Assembly: GCF_004362045.1 (NCBI RefSeq)
Contig: NZ_SNWX01000011.1
Coordinates: 23,791 to 87,790 of the forward strand
DNA length: 64,000 nt
Source of the DNA: Halanaerobium saccharolyticum
GTDB taxonomy: Bacteria > Bacillota > Halanaerobiia > Halanaerobiales > Halanaerobiaceae
Reading direction: 5' to 3'
The position numbers and the translations under genes are program-made. A model generated the notes under the pieces. It had not been told where the DNA came from. It did not search any database and saw only the letters and a list, made by a program, of their open reading frames with translations. Below, in pieces: positions 44,301-52,652 of this stretch. Numbering within the stretch: the first letter of the stretch is position 1; each line of letters starts with the position of its first letter.

Positions 44301-44918
44301 TTTTTCCAGCTCATCAACAAGATCATGAATTCTGTTTAAATCATTATTAGTATTATCAAGTCTTTTTTCGGCATCTTCTTTCCGCGATTTATGCTTCATA
44401 ATGCCGGCAGCCTCTTCAAAAAAGAGGCGCATCTTATCTGGCTTGGATTTAATAATGGAATCAATTCTGCCCTGGCCAACTATTGAATAACCATCACTTC
44501 CCAGACCACTGTCCATTAACAGCATTTCTATATCCTTTAAACGGCAGGAAGCACCGTTGATCAGATAGTCGCTGCGGCCATCATCACTAACCTGACGTCC
44601 CAGAGTCAGCTCTTTACCTTCAACCGGCAAATCTCCATTAGAATTATCAAAAAAGAGAGTCACACTGGCTTTCTTTTTGGCATTTAATTCTTCACTTCCA
44701 GAAAATATGATGTCTGCCATTCTGCTGCCCCGGAGGTTTTTAGCACTCTGCTCACCTAAAACCCAGCGGATGGCATCTACAATATTACTTTTACCACTAC
44801 CATTTGGTCCAACCACAGCAGTTATATTTTCTTCAATCTCTATATCAGTTTTATTGGCAAAGGATTTAAACCCTTTGAGTCTTATTTTTTTTAAAAAAAT
44901 TTTAACCACCAACCTCAC
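41301..44918 (-). CDS. smc: Chromosome segregation ATPase SMC
   Basis: Condensin core, 1,205 residues: N-terminal ATPase half with Walker A VVGPNGSGKSNIVDAI (about residues 35-50), a coiled coil (about 170-500), a glycine-bearing hinge (about 510-680, with VVYPGGAISGGSSSSNS after it), a returning coiled coil (about 700-1030), and the C-terminal half with LSLLSGGERALTAIALIFAF and YVLDEIDAPLDDVNIVRFAS. It works with ScpA and ScpB, encoded 2 kb upstream. The start is uncertain: GTG 44918 lacks a good ribosome binding site, and GGTTGGTGG points to an ATT a few codons in. Confidence 0.96.
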   Translation of the reverse strand: MRLVVKIFLKKIRLKGFKSFANKTDIEIEENITAVVGPNGSGKSNIVDAIRWVLGEQSAKNLRGSRMADIIFSGSEELNAKKKASVTLFFDNSNGDLPVEGKELTLGRQVSDDGRSDYLINGASCRLKDIEMLLMDSGLGSDGYSIVGQGRIDSIIKSKPDKMRLFFEEAAGIMKHKSRKEDAEKRLDNTNNDLNRIHDLVDELEKRHDPLEKAAEKAKKYKGYKNQLSDLEISLLNKQWKEHSEEFNRLSQKRETVEKKLNEKESSYNALSYQLDNAKDKLKSLKNKKEEVSNNYFQNQNKVNELNNNLNVMEERKNNYLENKENSTQKIAELKEARKLQQEKVKQAQENFELLNSDQQNIQVEIDKLKKNINQNQEQIESLSQQIEAKENAIEANKKKIQDENSVLERLKERVEISNDRLQEISADQNQIDAKIKIESEKTAQIREELTAIREQITQKELDLDSLKEKISKESQALEAGKDELLKTKEDYQHYNSRLQLMEEMQESYEGYYNGVRSLLEQREKFSGIIDVVAEIVSVKAEYEEAIETALGAKMQNIIVEDDQTARDAVKYLKQNKKGRATFLPLNMVNGSRLGDHYLEKLAEQRGFIGLAVDLVDFPDRLENVFNFLLGQIVVSDNLNHAVQMSKNIKRNFRIVTTEGDVVYPGGAISGGSSSSNSRDLIGRSRKIEDLKTKKSRLQQKGKALVKKLETNKKELDQKREKLEALKSAVQSLKMEENNILNRKNRVEETLVELKSDKDLRQNNFSELDNSLKNNKDSIEAKENKIKQLKEKNKSLKSEINDLKAALNIKKENLTELEPQLKELELDGARISEKRNNAQEKLKEVKRSLELKIEEIKNREEEIKEISSDLERISDRRVKLQQKKKELESVGKELKQRKEELTTEVKNLEKEVEVKEKQAKELQQQLNKIKDNFHQLDLKYTKLDDKLTNIKSILLEDYNLEPAEIDESNLIEIKDEDEAEVESKIKVLKKKMDSLHPVNEAAVEEFAELKERLDYLHEQQDDLKHARNSIELVISDIEESMEKMFAETFYQVKEEFSKVFKALFQGGKAELKLSEPEELLTTGVEIHAQPPGKTLKSLSLLSGGERALTAIALIFAFIQVKPSPFYVLDEIDAPLDDVNIVRFASFIKKYAKVAQFIIITHRRYMMTEVDSLYGVTMEKSGVSRLVSLKLDQAEEFNDQYIKEAL

Positions 44919-44937
44919 AATTAGCCTGATTTTACAT

Positions 44938-44966
44938 TTAAAAACCTACCCTCACGGATAGGTTTT
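44938..44966 (-). terminator. Intrinsic terminator after spoVS
   Basis: AAAACCTATCC pairs with GGGTAGGTTTT over 11 bp (one T-G) with a 4-nt loop, running into TTTTT on the minus strand. It lies 13 nt past the spoVS stop and only about 20 nt before the smc start. Confidence 0.8.
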
Positions 44967-44978
44967 AAAAATCGTGAT

Positions 44979-45239
44979 TTATCTCGGCTCTACTAAAAAT
45001 TTAATAGCTGTTCTTTCTTCTCCATCGATTTCAATTTCAACAAATGCAGGAATCATAATTAAGTCCATCCCATTGGGAGCAACATAACCCCGGGATATAG
45101 CAATTGCTTTAATTGTCTGATTAACTGCCCCGGCTCCTACCGCCTGTAATTCAACTTCTTTTTCATCTCTTAAGACTGCTGCTAAAGCACCGGCAACAGC
45201 TTTTGGATCTGATTTTGATGAAACCTTTAATTGTTCCAT
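44979..45239 (-). CDS. spoVS: Stage V sporulation protein S
   Basis: An 86-residue Alba-fold nucleic-acid-binding protein required for normal sporulation progress in B. subtilis. LKVSSKSDPKAVAGALAAVL and AVGAGAVNQTIKAIAISRGY are nearly invariant in the family. GAGGGGGAG precedes ATG 45239. A candidate sigma-H promoter lies about 110 bp upstream and a terminator follows, so it is probably its own transcription unit between rluB and smc. Confidence 0.97.
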   Translation of the reverse strand: MEQLKVSSKSDPKAVAGALAAVLRDEKEVELQAVGAGAVNQTIKAIAISRGYVAPNGMDLIMIPAFVEIEIDGEERTAIKFLVEPR

Positions 45240-45353
45240 AAATAATTTAACTCCCCCTCAAAATTAATAATAATATTTTTTCTATAAAATAGGTGGAGAA
45301 TCTTCAGGATTATATAAAATAACCTTGAGAATATTTAAACAGCTAGTTAATTA

Positions 45354-45380
45354 ATTCTTGATTAAGAGACTTATTCCTTC
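45354..45380 (-). promoter_or_regulatory. Candidate sigma-H promoter for spoVS
   Basis: On the minus strand, GAAGGAATA (-35 region, AGGA at 45375-45378) and AGAAT (-10, 45354-45358) are 13 nt apart. The sigma-H consensus as I remember it is RWAGGANNT, 14 nt, HGAAT. In B. subtilis spoVS is sigma-H dependent. One -35 base and the spacing differ from consensus. Confidence 0.45.
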
Positions 45381-45393
45381 TTTATGGCAAAAA

Positions 45394-46104
45394 TTAAAGA
45401 ATATTTTTTAATTTATCTACTTCTTGATCACTTAAATACCTAAATTCTCCTTCTTTAACACCCTTAAGTGTTAAAAAAGCAAAGGCAATTCTCTTTAAGG
45501 AAATAACAGAAAATCCAACTATTTTTACCATTCTTCTAACCTGGCGGTTCCTGCCTTCGTGAATTACTATCTCAAATTGAGTCTGCTCATCTTTATAATT
45601 CACATTTGATATTTTTGCGGGGGCTGTTTTCTGGCCATCAATAATCATGCCCTCTTCAAATTTTTCGAAATCTTCCTGGCTCAGTTTTCCCTGTACCAGA
45701 ACTCTATATTTTTTATCTACTTCTTTCTTTGGATGAGTCAATTTATAGGTCAAATCTCCATCGTTGGTCATTAAAAGCAGACCAGAACTGTCATAATCAA
45801 GTCTACCTGCAGGATACAATCTCTGCTTTAAATCAGGAATTAAATCCATCACTGTTGGCCGACCTTCCGGATCTGAGACTGTTGTAATATACCCTTCCGG
45901 TTTATTTAATAAAATATATCTTTTTTTCTCTTCACTTATTACTTTACCATCAACTACAATTTCATCCTGTTCCGGATCAACCTTAAATCCCATTTCTTCA
46001 ACAATTTCTCCATTAACTTTAACTCTACCTTCTGTTATGATTTCCTCTGATTTTCTGCGAGAAGCAACCCCGGCGTGAGCCATGACTTTCTGCAGTCTCT
46101 CCAT
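45394..46104 (-). CDS. rluB: 23S rRNA pseudouridine synthase, RluB/RsuA family
   Basis: Isomerises a uridine in 23S (or 16S) rRNA. An N-terminal S4 domain, RLQKVMAHAGVASRRKSEEI, precedes the catalytic domain with YPAGRLDYDSSGLLLMTNDG, where the Asp of GRLD is the nucleophile, and HEGRNRQVRRM. Length is 236. GAGGTG precedes ATG 46104. It is downstream of scpA-scpB, as in B. subtilis (ypuL). The RluB-versus-RsuA choice rests on this context. Confidence 0.92.
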   Translation of the reverse strand: MERLQKVMAHAGVASRRKSEEIITEGRVKVNGEIVEEMGFKVDPEQDEIVVDGKVISEEKKRYILLNKPEGYITTVSDPEGRPTVMDLIPDLKQRLYPAGRLDYDSSGLLLMTNDGDLTYKLTHPKKEVDKKYRVLVQGKLSQEDFEKFEEGMIIDGQKTAPAKISNVNYKDEQTQFEIVIHEGRNRQVRRMVKIVGFSVISLKRIAFAFLTLKGVKEGEFRYLSDQEVDKLKNIL

Positions 46105-46156
46105 TTTTTCACCTCAATATTATAATTATAAATTTTAATAAAATTAGTATGACTTA

Positions 46157-46837
46157 TTAATTAGATTCCTCATTCTTGGCTGTTTCTTTTTTCTGTTCTG
46201 CGGCCTGTTCTGCAGCTTCTTCAATTTCTTCAGCAAATAATTTTTCTACTCTTTCAATCTCCGGCAGCTCAGCTAAATCTTCAATGTCTAGATATTCCAG
46301 AAATTGATCAGTTGTTCCATAAATAATTGGATTACCAATAGTTTCTTTTCTGCCTACTTCTTCTATTAAATCATATTTACTTAAGGTAGTTAAAGTTCTT
46401 TCTACACTAACTCCCCTAATTTCTTCTATTTCGGATCGGGTTACCGGCTGTCTGTAAGCTATAATGGCCAGGGTTTCCATTGAAGCAGTAGAAAGAGAAG
46501 AAACCTTTGTGATGTCAAATAATTGTTCTATCTCAGCTGCAAATTCTTTTTTTGTTTGAAACAAATAACGATCATTATATTCCTTAAGCTGAATGCCGAA
46601 TTCAACCCCCTGATATTTCTGTTCCAGATAGATAATTATTCTTTCCAGTTTTTCTTCCGAAAAAGCAGTGATTTCTTTAATTACAGCCCGGGGCAACTTT
46701 TTTTTGCTGCTAAAAATAAGAGCCTCAACTAAAGCAATCTCCTTTGGTTTTAAATCTTCAAAACCAAGGTTATCAAGTATTTTCTGCTCTTTTTCCCTTC
46801 TCTTATTACTGAGATAGCTTATTTTATCCTCACTCAT
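46157..46837 (-). CDS. scpB: Segregation and condensation protein B
   Basis: Dimeric winged-helix kite protein of the SMC-ScpAB condensin. The core shows EIALVEALIFSSKKKLPRAV and LSTASMETLAIIAYRQPVTR followed by SEIEEIRGVSVERTLTTLSK, the second being the ScpB signature. The C-terminal tail is rich in Glu, Ala and Lys. It has 226 residues from ATG 46837, which has AAAGGTG upstream; an in-frame TTG three bases earlier is less likely. It begins 4 nt after scpA ends. Confidence 0.95.
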   Translation of the reverse strand: MSEDKISYLSNKRREKEQKILDNLGFEDLKPKEIALVEALIFSSKKKLPRAVIKEITAFSEEKLERIIIYLEQKYQGVEFGIQLKEYNDRYLFQTKKEFAAEIEQLFDITKVSSLSTASMETLAIIAYRQPVTRSEIEEIRGVSVERTLTTLSKYDLIEEVGRKETIGNPIIYGTTDQFLEYLDIEDLAELPEIERVEKLFAEEIEEAAEQAAEQKKETAKNEESN

Positions 46838-46841
46838 CAAA

Positions 46842-47570
46842 TCACCTTTCCATACTAATCCTGATATCAGAAAAATTGTTATCCTGGACTACCTTTATTC
46901 GTTTACGCTTCATCAACTCTAATAATGCCAGTAAGCTGACCACAATTTCGAGCTGATTATTTTCTTCTTTTATTAAATGAAAAAATGAAACTTCGTGGTT
47001 AACCTGTCTGATATCTTTTAAAATATCTCTAATTTTATTACTGATATTAAACTTTTCTTCTTTAAGATATTCTAGTTTTGGATTTTTTAAGACCTCTGTT
47101 TCTTCTTCCTTCTCAGCAGTTAAAGCCTTAACCACCAGCTCATAAAGTTCTGAAGCCGAGATTTCTAAGTCAACCTGCAGCATCTCCGGCATCAGCTCTT
47201 CTATATCCACCTTAGCCTGATAGCGATTTCCGGCCTTTTCTTCCCATTCTTTTAACATTTGAGCAATGTTTTTGAATAATTCATATTCTCTAAGTCTGGT
47301 AATTAATTCATGTTCAGTCTCCTCTTCTTCCAGCTCATCTTCCTTGGGCAGCAGAGCTTTAATTTTAATTTCAATCAGCTCAGCTGCAATAATTAAGAAC
47401 TCACTTGCCAGATTAATATCAAATTCCCGCATCTGCTCTAAATGTTTAAGATATTGATCAGTTATCTTTGCAAGTGAGACTTCACTGATATTAATTTCGT
47501 TTTTCTTAACCAGCTGGTATAAAAGTTCCAGGGGACCCTCAAAATCATCAAGTATCAGCTTATAATCCAT
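46842..47570 (-). CDS. scpA: Segregation and condensation protein A
   Basis: Kleisin subunit bridging the SMC heads. The N-terminus LDDFEGPLELLYQLVKKNEI and ISEVSLAKITDQYLKHLEQM is diagnostic, and the C-terminal winged helix contains VSFFHLIKEENNQLEIVVS and LLALLELMKRKRIKV. Length is 242. It is upstream of scpB with a 4-nt gap and 17 nt after the M50 protease gene. Confidence 0.95.
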   Translation of the reverse strand: MDYKLILDDFEGPLELLYQLVKKNEINISEVSLAKITDQYLKHLEQMREFDINLASEFLIIAAELIEIKIKALLPKEDELEEEETEHELITRLREYELFKNIAQMLKEWEEKAGNRYQAKVDIEELMPEMLQVDLEISASELYELVVKALTAEKEEETEVLKNPKLEYLKEEKFNISNKIRDILKDIRQVNHEVSFFHLIKEENNQLEIVVSLLALLELMKRKRIKVVQDNNFSDIRISMER

Positions 47571-47587
47571 AACTTAACCTCTTTCTC

Positions 47588-48229
47588 TTAGAGTAATAAC
47601 CCGTACATTGTATTTACAAGTGGTCCAATTATACTCCATAAAATTCCTGTATAGGCAAGGATCAATAGTAAAATCATTCCATAGGGTCCTTCCAGTTTAC
47701 GGATATACTTATCAAATTTAGGTGGTAAAAAGCCCATTAAAATCTTGGAACCATCCAGGGGCGGCACCGGTAGAAGATTAAAAAAGCCTAAACTTAAATT
47801 TATAATTACTGCCAACTGAAAGAAAACAAAAAATGTCTGAACAAGACTACCATAACCGGCCATCTGCAGCTGATATAAACTGGCAGAACTAAAAAAAAGA
47901 ATAATTCTTGCTGTCAGTGCAAATAAGATAGCCAGGAAAAAGTTTGCCCCCGGTCCGGCAAGACTGACAAACATCATCCCCTGCCTTGGATTTTTATAAT
48001 AATTCGGATTAATTGGTACTGGTTTGGCCCAACCAAAACGTCGGGTTAAAATCAGCACCAGACTTCCAATTGGATCCAGATGGGCCAGGGGATTTAAAGT
48101 TAATCTCCCCTGAGACTTTGGAGTTGGATCTCCTAATTTATATGATACATAACCATGCATAAATTCATGTAAAGATAAAGACAGTAAAAGTACTGGAATT
48201 AATAATAAAAGTTCATATATTGTACTCAT
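47588..48229 (-). CDS. M50-type rhomboid-like site-2 protease family membrane protein
   Basis: A 213-residue membrane zinc protease homologue of the YwhC/SREBP-like M50 group. HEFMHG (His21, Glu22, His25) is the zinc motif in the first helix, and FFNLLPVPPLDGSKILMGF supplies the third ligand. It has no PDZ domain, unlike rseP in this window. It occurs next to scpA in many Firmicutes, but its substrate is unknown. ATG 48229 follows GAGGTG. Confidence 0.88.
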   Translation of the reverse strand: MSTIYELLLLIPVLLLSLSLHEFMHGYVSYKLGDPTPKSQGRLTLNPLAHLDPIGSLVLILTRRFGWAKPVPINPNYYKNPRQGMMFVSLAGPGANFFLAILFALTARIILFFSSASLYQLQMAGYGSLVQTFFVFFQLAVIINLSLGFFNLLPVPPLDGSKILMGFLPPKFDKYIRKLEGPYGMILLLILAYTGILWSIIGPLVNTMYGLLL

Positions 48230-48282
48230 TATTTCACCTCTTGTTAAAAGCTATTAAATCTATTTAATATCTTCTAATATTT

Positions 48283-49914
48283 TTAGATAATCTCTTTTAA
48301 ATATTCTAAAGCTTCCTCACGACTGCTGATTTGTTCGCGCAGTATCTGGTCCCTGATTTCCAATAAAAATTTCTTAATTTCTGGCCCCTGCTTAATCCCC
48401 ATTTCAATTAAATCATGACCCGAAATTGGAATTTCAATCTCATTTCTCAGCTGCAGGTGCTGAAAAAGTTTTTCTGCATACTGCTGCTTAAAGTTATTAA
48501 CAGCAAACATAATTAATTCTTCTGCCTGATAAAACTCCAGTTCTCTATATCTTAAGGCTGGATCTTTGATTTCAAAAATCGCAGTATCAATGTTTTCCCA
48601 GCTTTTTTGGATAAATGTCTTTTTTTCTGGAACTGAAAGCGGCCAGGATTTAATCAGGCTTTCTTTACTATTATAAAACAAAATCATTAGTCTGACAAGA
48701 AAATGATTTATTTCAAGCTTATTTTCTCTGCTGAGAGCAAGCATTTTCTCTCCTTTTAAAAATTTAGCATCTCTGCTGCTGTCAAAATCAAAATCATCCT
48801 TTATTAATTTTAGAACAGGAATCTGATTCAACAAAATAGATGAGAATTGAGAAATGTCTTTCTGGGCCTTAAATAAATATGATAGTTCAGTAAAAACTCT
48901 TTCCAGAGCCAGTTTATGATAATCATAATTTTTTAAAGATTTTCTACTTAGTTCAACAGTTTCAGCGCTCAACTTAAAATCCTTTAATATTTGAAAACGA
49001 ATTCCCCGCAGAATTCTTAAAGGATCATCTCTAAAACTATAATTATGAAGTACTTTGAGAATTCCATTATTTAAATCATTAAGAGCACCAAAAAAATCAT
49101 ATAAAACACCCTTGCGGTCAGGGTGTAAATCAATAACCAGTGTGTTAATTGTAAAATCGCGACGAAACAAATCAGAAAAGAGATCAGCTTTTTCCACAAG
49201 AGGTAAAGAACCTGGAAAATGGTATTTTTCCTCTCTACAGCTTGCTATATCAATTGAATAACCATATTTATTGTGCAGGAATCCGGTGGAAAATTTATTA
49301 TTATAATCATATTGATAATTATATTTTTCTGATAGATGAACAAAAAACTTTTTTAAATCTCCATCAAGCAGAATATCTAAATCTTTATTTAAGGGAAGGT
49401 TAATCAATAAATCTCTAACCTGACCGCCAACTAGATAAAGATTATATCCTAACTCTGCGGCCTCTGCAGCAAGTTTTAAAAGCAAGTTTCGTCTTTCTGC
49501 AGGTAGATAATCGAGTAAGTCTGATTTATAGTGCAGAAATGAAGCCTGCTCATGATTATTTTTCTGATATTTTTTTAATAAATCAAGCCCTTTATCAAGG
49601 TCAATACTCAAACTTTTATATGCTGCATTATTATGATAGGGAACATTATGCTGACCTGACTTGATTTTACCCAGAAATCTGATTTTATATTTTAAAAGAT
49701 TAACACTCTCTTTATTAAAATAAACATTATCCTGATCAATCAAATAATTGTTTTCTACATAATATCTCTGATCTTCAGCATCAACTTTTAAGGCTATTTT
49801 TTTAAAATCAGCTTCTTTTAAATTGTTGATTTTTATAATTTTATTATCATAAGTAAAATATTCTTCCGCCATAGAATTAAGTAATTTATTTAATAAATCT
49901 TTTCTCTTTTTCAT
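48283..49914 (-). CDS. CCA-adding / poly(A) polymerase family nucleotidyltransferase with N-terminal extension
   Basis: Class II tRNA nucleotidyltransferase family protein of 543 residues. The head domain begins near residue 160 with LYLVGGQVRDLLI, the metal pair is in NKDLDILLDG (Asp178, Asp180), and RRDFTINTLVIDL with DDPLRILRGIRFQILKDF follow. About 150 residues precede this domain and match nothing that I recognise. Whether it adds CCA, only A, or poly(A) cannot be decided by eye. A C-terminal HD-type region seems absent. ATG 49914 follows GTGGTGA. Confidence 0.82.
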   Translation of the reverse strand: MKKRKDLLNKLLNSMAEEYFTYDNKIIKINNLKEADFKKIALKVDAEDQRYYVENNYLIDQDNVYFNKESVNLLKYKIRFLGKIKSGQHNVPYHNNAAYKSLSIDLDKGLDLLKKYQKNNHEQASFLHYKSDLLDYLPAERRNLLLKLAAEAAELGYNLYLVGGQVRDLLINLPLNKDLDILLDGDLKKFFVHLSEKYNYQYDYNNKFSTGFLHNKYGYSIDIASCREEKYHFPGSLPLVEKADLFSDLFRRDFTINTLVIDLHPDRKGVLYDFFGALNDLNNGILKVLHNYSFRDDPLRILRGIRFQILKDFKLSAETVELSRKSLKNYDYHKLALERVFTELSYLFKAQKDISQFSSILLNQIPVLKLIKDDFDFDSSRDAKFLKGEKMLALSRENKLEINHFLVRLMILFYNSKESLIKSWPLSVPEKKTFIQKSWENIDTAIFEIKDPALRYRELEFYQAEELIMFAVNNFKQQYAEKLFQHLQLRNEIEIPISGHDLIEMGIKQGPEIKKFLLEIRDQILREQISSREEALEYLKEII

Positions 49915-49930
49915 TATATAGTCACCACTT

Positions 49931-49957
49931 TAAAAGACTGCCTCAATTGAGACAGCC
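49931..49957 (-). terminator. Intrinsic terminator after the pncB-like gene
   Basis: GGCTGTCTC pairs with GAGGCAGTC over 9 bp (one T-G) with an AATT loop, followed by TTTT on the minus strand. It ends the punA-pdp-pncB unit just before the CCA/poly(A)-polymerase family gene. Confidence 0.85.
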
Positions 49958-49983
49958 CGATTTATAATCAAAATTAATATTAT

Positions 49984-51312
49984 CTAATTGATGTTCTCCA
50001 GATCAATTTCTTTTAAATTAGGATTATCAGCTGCTGACCGTCCAACTTTAGCCAGATCAATCCATTCACCATCAACTTTAACCCGTACTACATCACCTGT
50101 AAAATCATTTTTGGTCCCCTCACAGGAACAATTGGATAAAAGCCAGCTGCCCACCCCATAAATATCGACAGGAACCTGAGATGATTCAAAACGATCAATT
50201 TTTTCGGGATTAAAGCCTCCGGTTGCAATAATTTTTACTTCCTGACAGAATTTTTTTGCAAGCTCTAAATCTTCAGGTCGTACATCCCAGTCTTTGTAAG
50301 CATTATCTAGAGCCCTGCGTAAATTAAAAATAAGACGAGCATTGACCCCATTATCAAGCTCTTTTTTACCCAGAGGCTCAACACTTTTATCTCTTAAATC
50401 AGAAGAATTGTCTGGTCTTACCCCAAATAACTTATACTTTTTTGCTTCCTTTTCTTTACCAGCTTTTAATAATTGGAGATATTTATCAAACATTGCTTTT
50501 AAAACATTTTTACTGGTAGTTACACAATCATTTTTAAAATCCACCAGGGCAATTCTATTAACATCCAGCGGCATTAAACGGCAGAACTGCAGCATTGCTT
50601 CTGCTGTCTCACCCAAAAATGAAGCTACATAGGAATGACTGATAGTTCCTCCACCTTTACCACCCCACCAGGCTCCCTGTTCATCAGTTGAAATATAGCG
50701 CTGGGTATTAGTACCATATTCATTATTATAAGCATTTACTCCTAAAGAATAAGCATAACCGTGCATTGCCTGAGATTTATAATGGGTAAATCTGGCAGGA
50801 AAAAACAAAATATCTTTGCCTCTTCCAGCTACCATTACCTGATAAACATTAGTGGCTATCCGGGAGGCCTCTGTTAGTGATCCCAGGATTGGAGTTTCCA
50901 GAATTGAAAAATCACGATAGCGACCTCTAATTTTGATCACTGGATCAACATTATGGGGATTACCTTTATAAAATGCCTTTTCTCCATCATGACAGGCTTC
51001 AACTTCTAAGTTAGAAGAGGTGTTAACAAAATTACCTTCCTCATCCTGATATCCAGCAGCTGTTTTCAGAATAGATAGTGCTTCATCAATCCCACCTAAA
51101 ATACAGAATGGCTGACGTCTGGGAAAAATCTGCATTTCTACTTCTATATTTCCAATGTCCTGTTCTTTAAACTGATAACCTTCTTCAGATAACTTAGTTA
51201 AAATACCCGCTATATTGCGAAAATAAACATCTGAATACCAGCCATCTGCCATTCTTTCTCTATCTAATTGAAACAGTTCAGTTTCCAGACGCTCACCATT
51301 AAAAATAGTCAT
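49984..51312 (-). CDS. Nicotinate phosphoribosyltransferase-like protein
   Basis: Likely joins nicotinate to PRPP for NAD salvage. The 442-residue protein shows EVEMQIFPRRQPFCILGGID, then PILGSLTEASRIATNVYQVM and FPARFTHYKSQAMHGYAYSL, with the phosphate-binding IIATGGFNPEKIDRF and PVDIYGVGSWL near the C-terminus. These are typical of the archaeal/clostridial NAPRTase-like branch, not the classical PncB. A CSC cysteine pair sits near the end. It lies 20 nt after pdp, so ribose phosphate released by nucleoside phosphorolysis could feed PRPP. Confidence 0.82.
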   Translation of the reverse strand: MTIFNGERLETELFQLDRERMADGWYSDVYFRNIAGILTKLSEEGYQFKEQDIGNIEVEMQIFPRRQPFCILGGIDEALSILKTAAGYQDEEGNFVNTSSNLEVEACHDGEKAFYKGNPHNVDPVIKIRGRYRDFSILETPILGSLTEASRIATNVYQVMVAGRGKDILFFPARFTHYKSQAMHGYAYSLGVNAYNNEYGTNTQRYISTDEQGAWWGGKGGGTISHSYVASFLGETAEAMLQFCRLMPLDVNRIALVDFKNDCVTTSKNVLKAMFDKYLQLLKAGKEKEAKKYKLFGVRPDNSSDLRDKSVEPLGKKELDNGVNARLIFNLRRALDNAYKDWDVRPEDLELAKKFCQEVKIIATGGFNPEKIDRFESSQVPVDIYGVGSWLLSNCSCEGTKNDFTGDVVRVKVDGEWIDLAKVGRSAADNPNLKEIDLENIN

Positions 51313-51332
51313 AAACTCACCTCAAAATTACT

Positions 51333-52637
51333 TTATTTAATTATTTCATAAATTAGTTGATTTTTATCTTTCTTTTCTTCAGTAATTGTAAAAGCTCTTA
51401 AAAGCTTTTCCTTTGCTTCTTCTATATTATCACATTCATTGTAGTGAAGCACAGCCAGTGTGTCTCCTTTGTTTACCGGAGCAGCAAATTTTTTCTTGAT
51501 TTCTAAACCAGCAGCAAGATCAATTACCGACTCTTTATTTTCTCTACCCGCCCCTAAAATCATCGCAGATAGTCCAACATCTAAAGCCTTAATTTCAGAT
51601 ATATAACCATCCTTTTCTGCTTTTACTTCAAAAGTTGATTCAGCAATTGGAAGCAGTGATAAATCTTCAATAACTTTTGCATTACCACCCTGAGCAGAAA
51701 TCATTTCTGAAAACTTATCCAGAGCTTTTCCATTTTGGAGATTTTCCCTTAAAATCTTTTTACCTTCTTCTATATCTGTGATTTTTCCAGCAAGCTGCAG
51801 CATTCCAGCTCCCAGTTCTATACAGAGTTCTGTTAAATCTTCAGGACCTTCTCCTTTAAGAGTTTTAATTGCTTCCTTAACTTCAAGTGCATTACCAACA
51901 GCATTACCCAGAGGCTGATTCATATCAGTAATATAAGCTCTAGTATCCCGACCTACCTCTTTACCAATAGCAACCATTGCTTCTGCCAATTTTTTAGCAC
52001 TATCAAAATTTTTCATAAAAGCACCATTACCAACTTTAACATCAAGTACAATTGCATCTGCTCCCCCAGCAAGTTTTTTACTCATGATACTGCTGGCAAT
52101 CAGCGGGATAGACTCAACTGTAGCTGTTACATCTCGTAAAGCATATAATTTTTTGTCAGCAGGAGTTAAATTACCAGTCTGTCCAACTACTGCTATTCCA
52201 TGCTGATTTACATTATCAAAAAATTTATCTCTAGCTAAAGATGTATTAAAACTGGGTATAGATTCTAATTTATCAATTGTACCTCCGGTATGGCCAAGGC
52301 CCCGACCTGACATTTTGGCCACCGGTATTCCTGCAGAAGCAACAAGTGGAGCCAGAACAAGAGTTGTAGTATCTCCTACACCACCTGTACTGTGCTTATC
52401 AACCTTAATGCCCTCAATTGGGCTTAAATCTATCATATCTCCTGATTCAGCCATCAGCATAGTTAAATTTGCGGTTTCTTCAGCATCCATCCCCTGAAAA
52501 TAAACTGCCATTGCCCAGGCTGACATCTGATAATCCGGAATATCTCCTTCAACATAACCATTAATTAAAAATTCCAGTTCGTCCTTATTTAAATTTTGAC
52601 CTTCTCGCTTTTTATATATTATATCATATGCACGCAT
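51333..52637 (-). CDS. pdp: Pyrimidine-nucleoside phosphorylase
   Basis: Cleaves uridine, thymidine and deoxyuridine to base and (deoxy)ribose 1-phosphate. VDKHSTGGVGDTTTLVLAPL is the thymidine phosphorylase-family signature, with SGRGLGHTGGTIDKLESI and ALRDVTATVESIPLIASSIM further on. The C-terminal PYNP domain starts near residue 345. Length 434 fits. GGAGGG precedes ATG 52637. It is second in the salvage operon, 15 nt after punA. Confidence 0.95.
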   Translation of the reverse strand: MRAYDIIYKKREGQNLNKDELEFLINGYVEGDIPDYQMSAWAMAVYFQGMDAEETANLTMLMAESGDMIDLSPIEGIKVDKHSTGGVGDTTTLVLAPLVASAGIPVAKMSGRGLGHTGGTIDKLESIPSFNTSLARDKFFDNVNQHGIAVVGQTGNLTPADKKLYALRDVTATVESIPLIASSIMSKKLAGGADAIVLDVKVGNGAFMKNFDSAKKLAEAMVAIGKEVGRDTRAYITDMNQPLGNAVGNALEVKEAIKTLKGEGPEDLTELCIELGAGMLQLAGKITDIEEGKKILRENLQNGKALDKFSEMISAQGGNAKVIEDLSLLPIAESTFEVKAEKDGYISEIKALDVGLSAMILGAGRENKESVIDLAAGLEIKKKFAAPVNKGDTLAVLHYNECDNIEEAKEKLLRAFTITEEKKDKNQLIYEIIK

Positions 52638-52652
52638 TATTAAACCCTCCAG

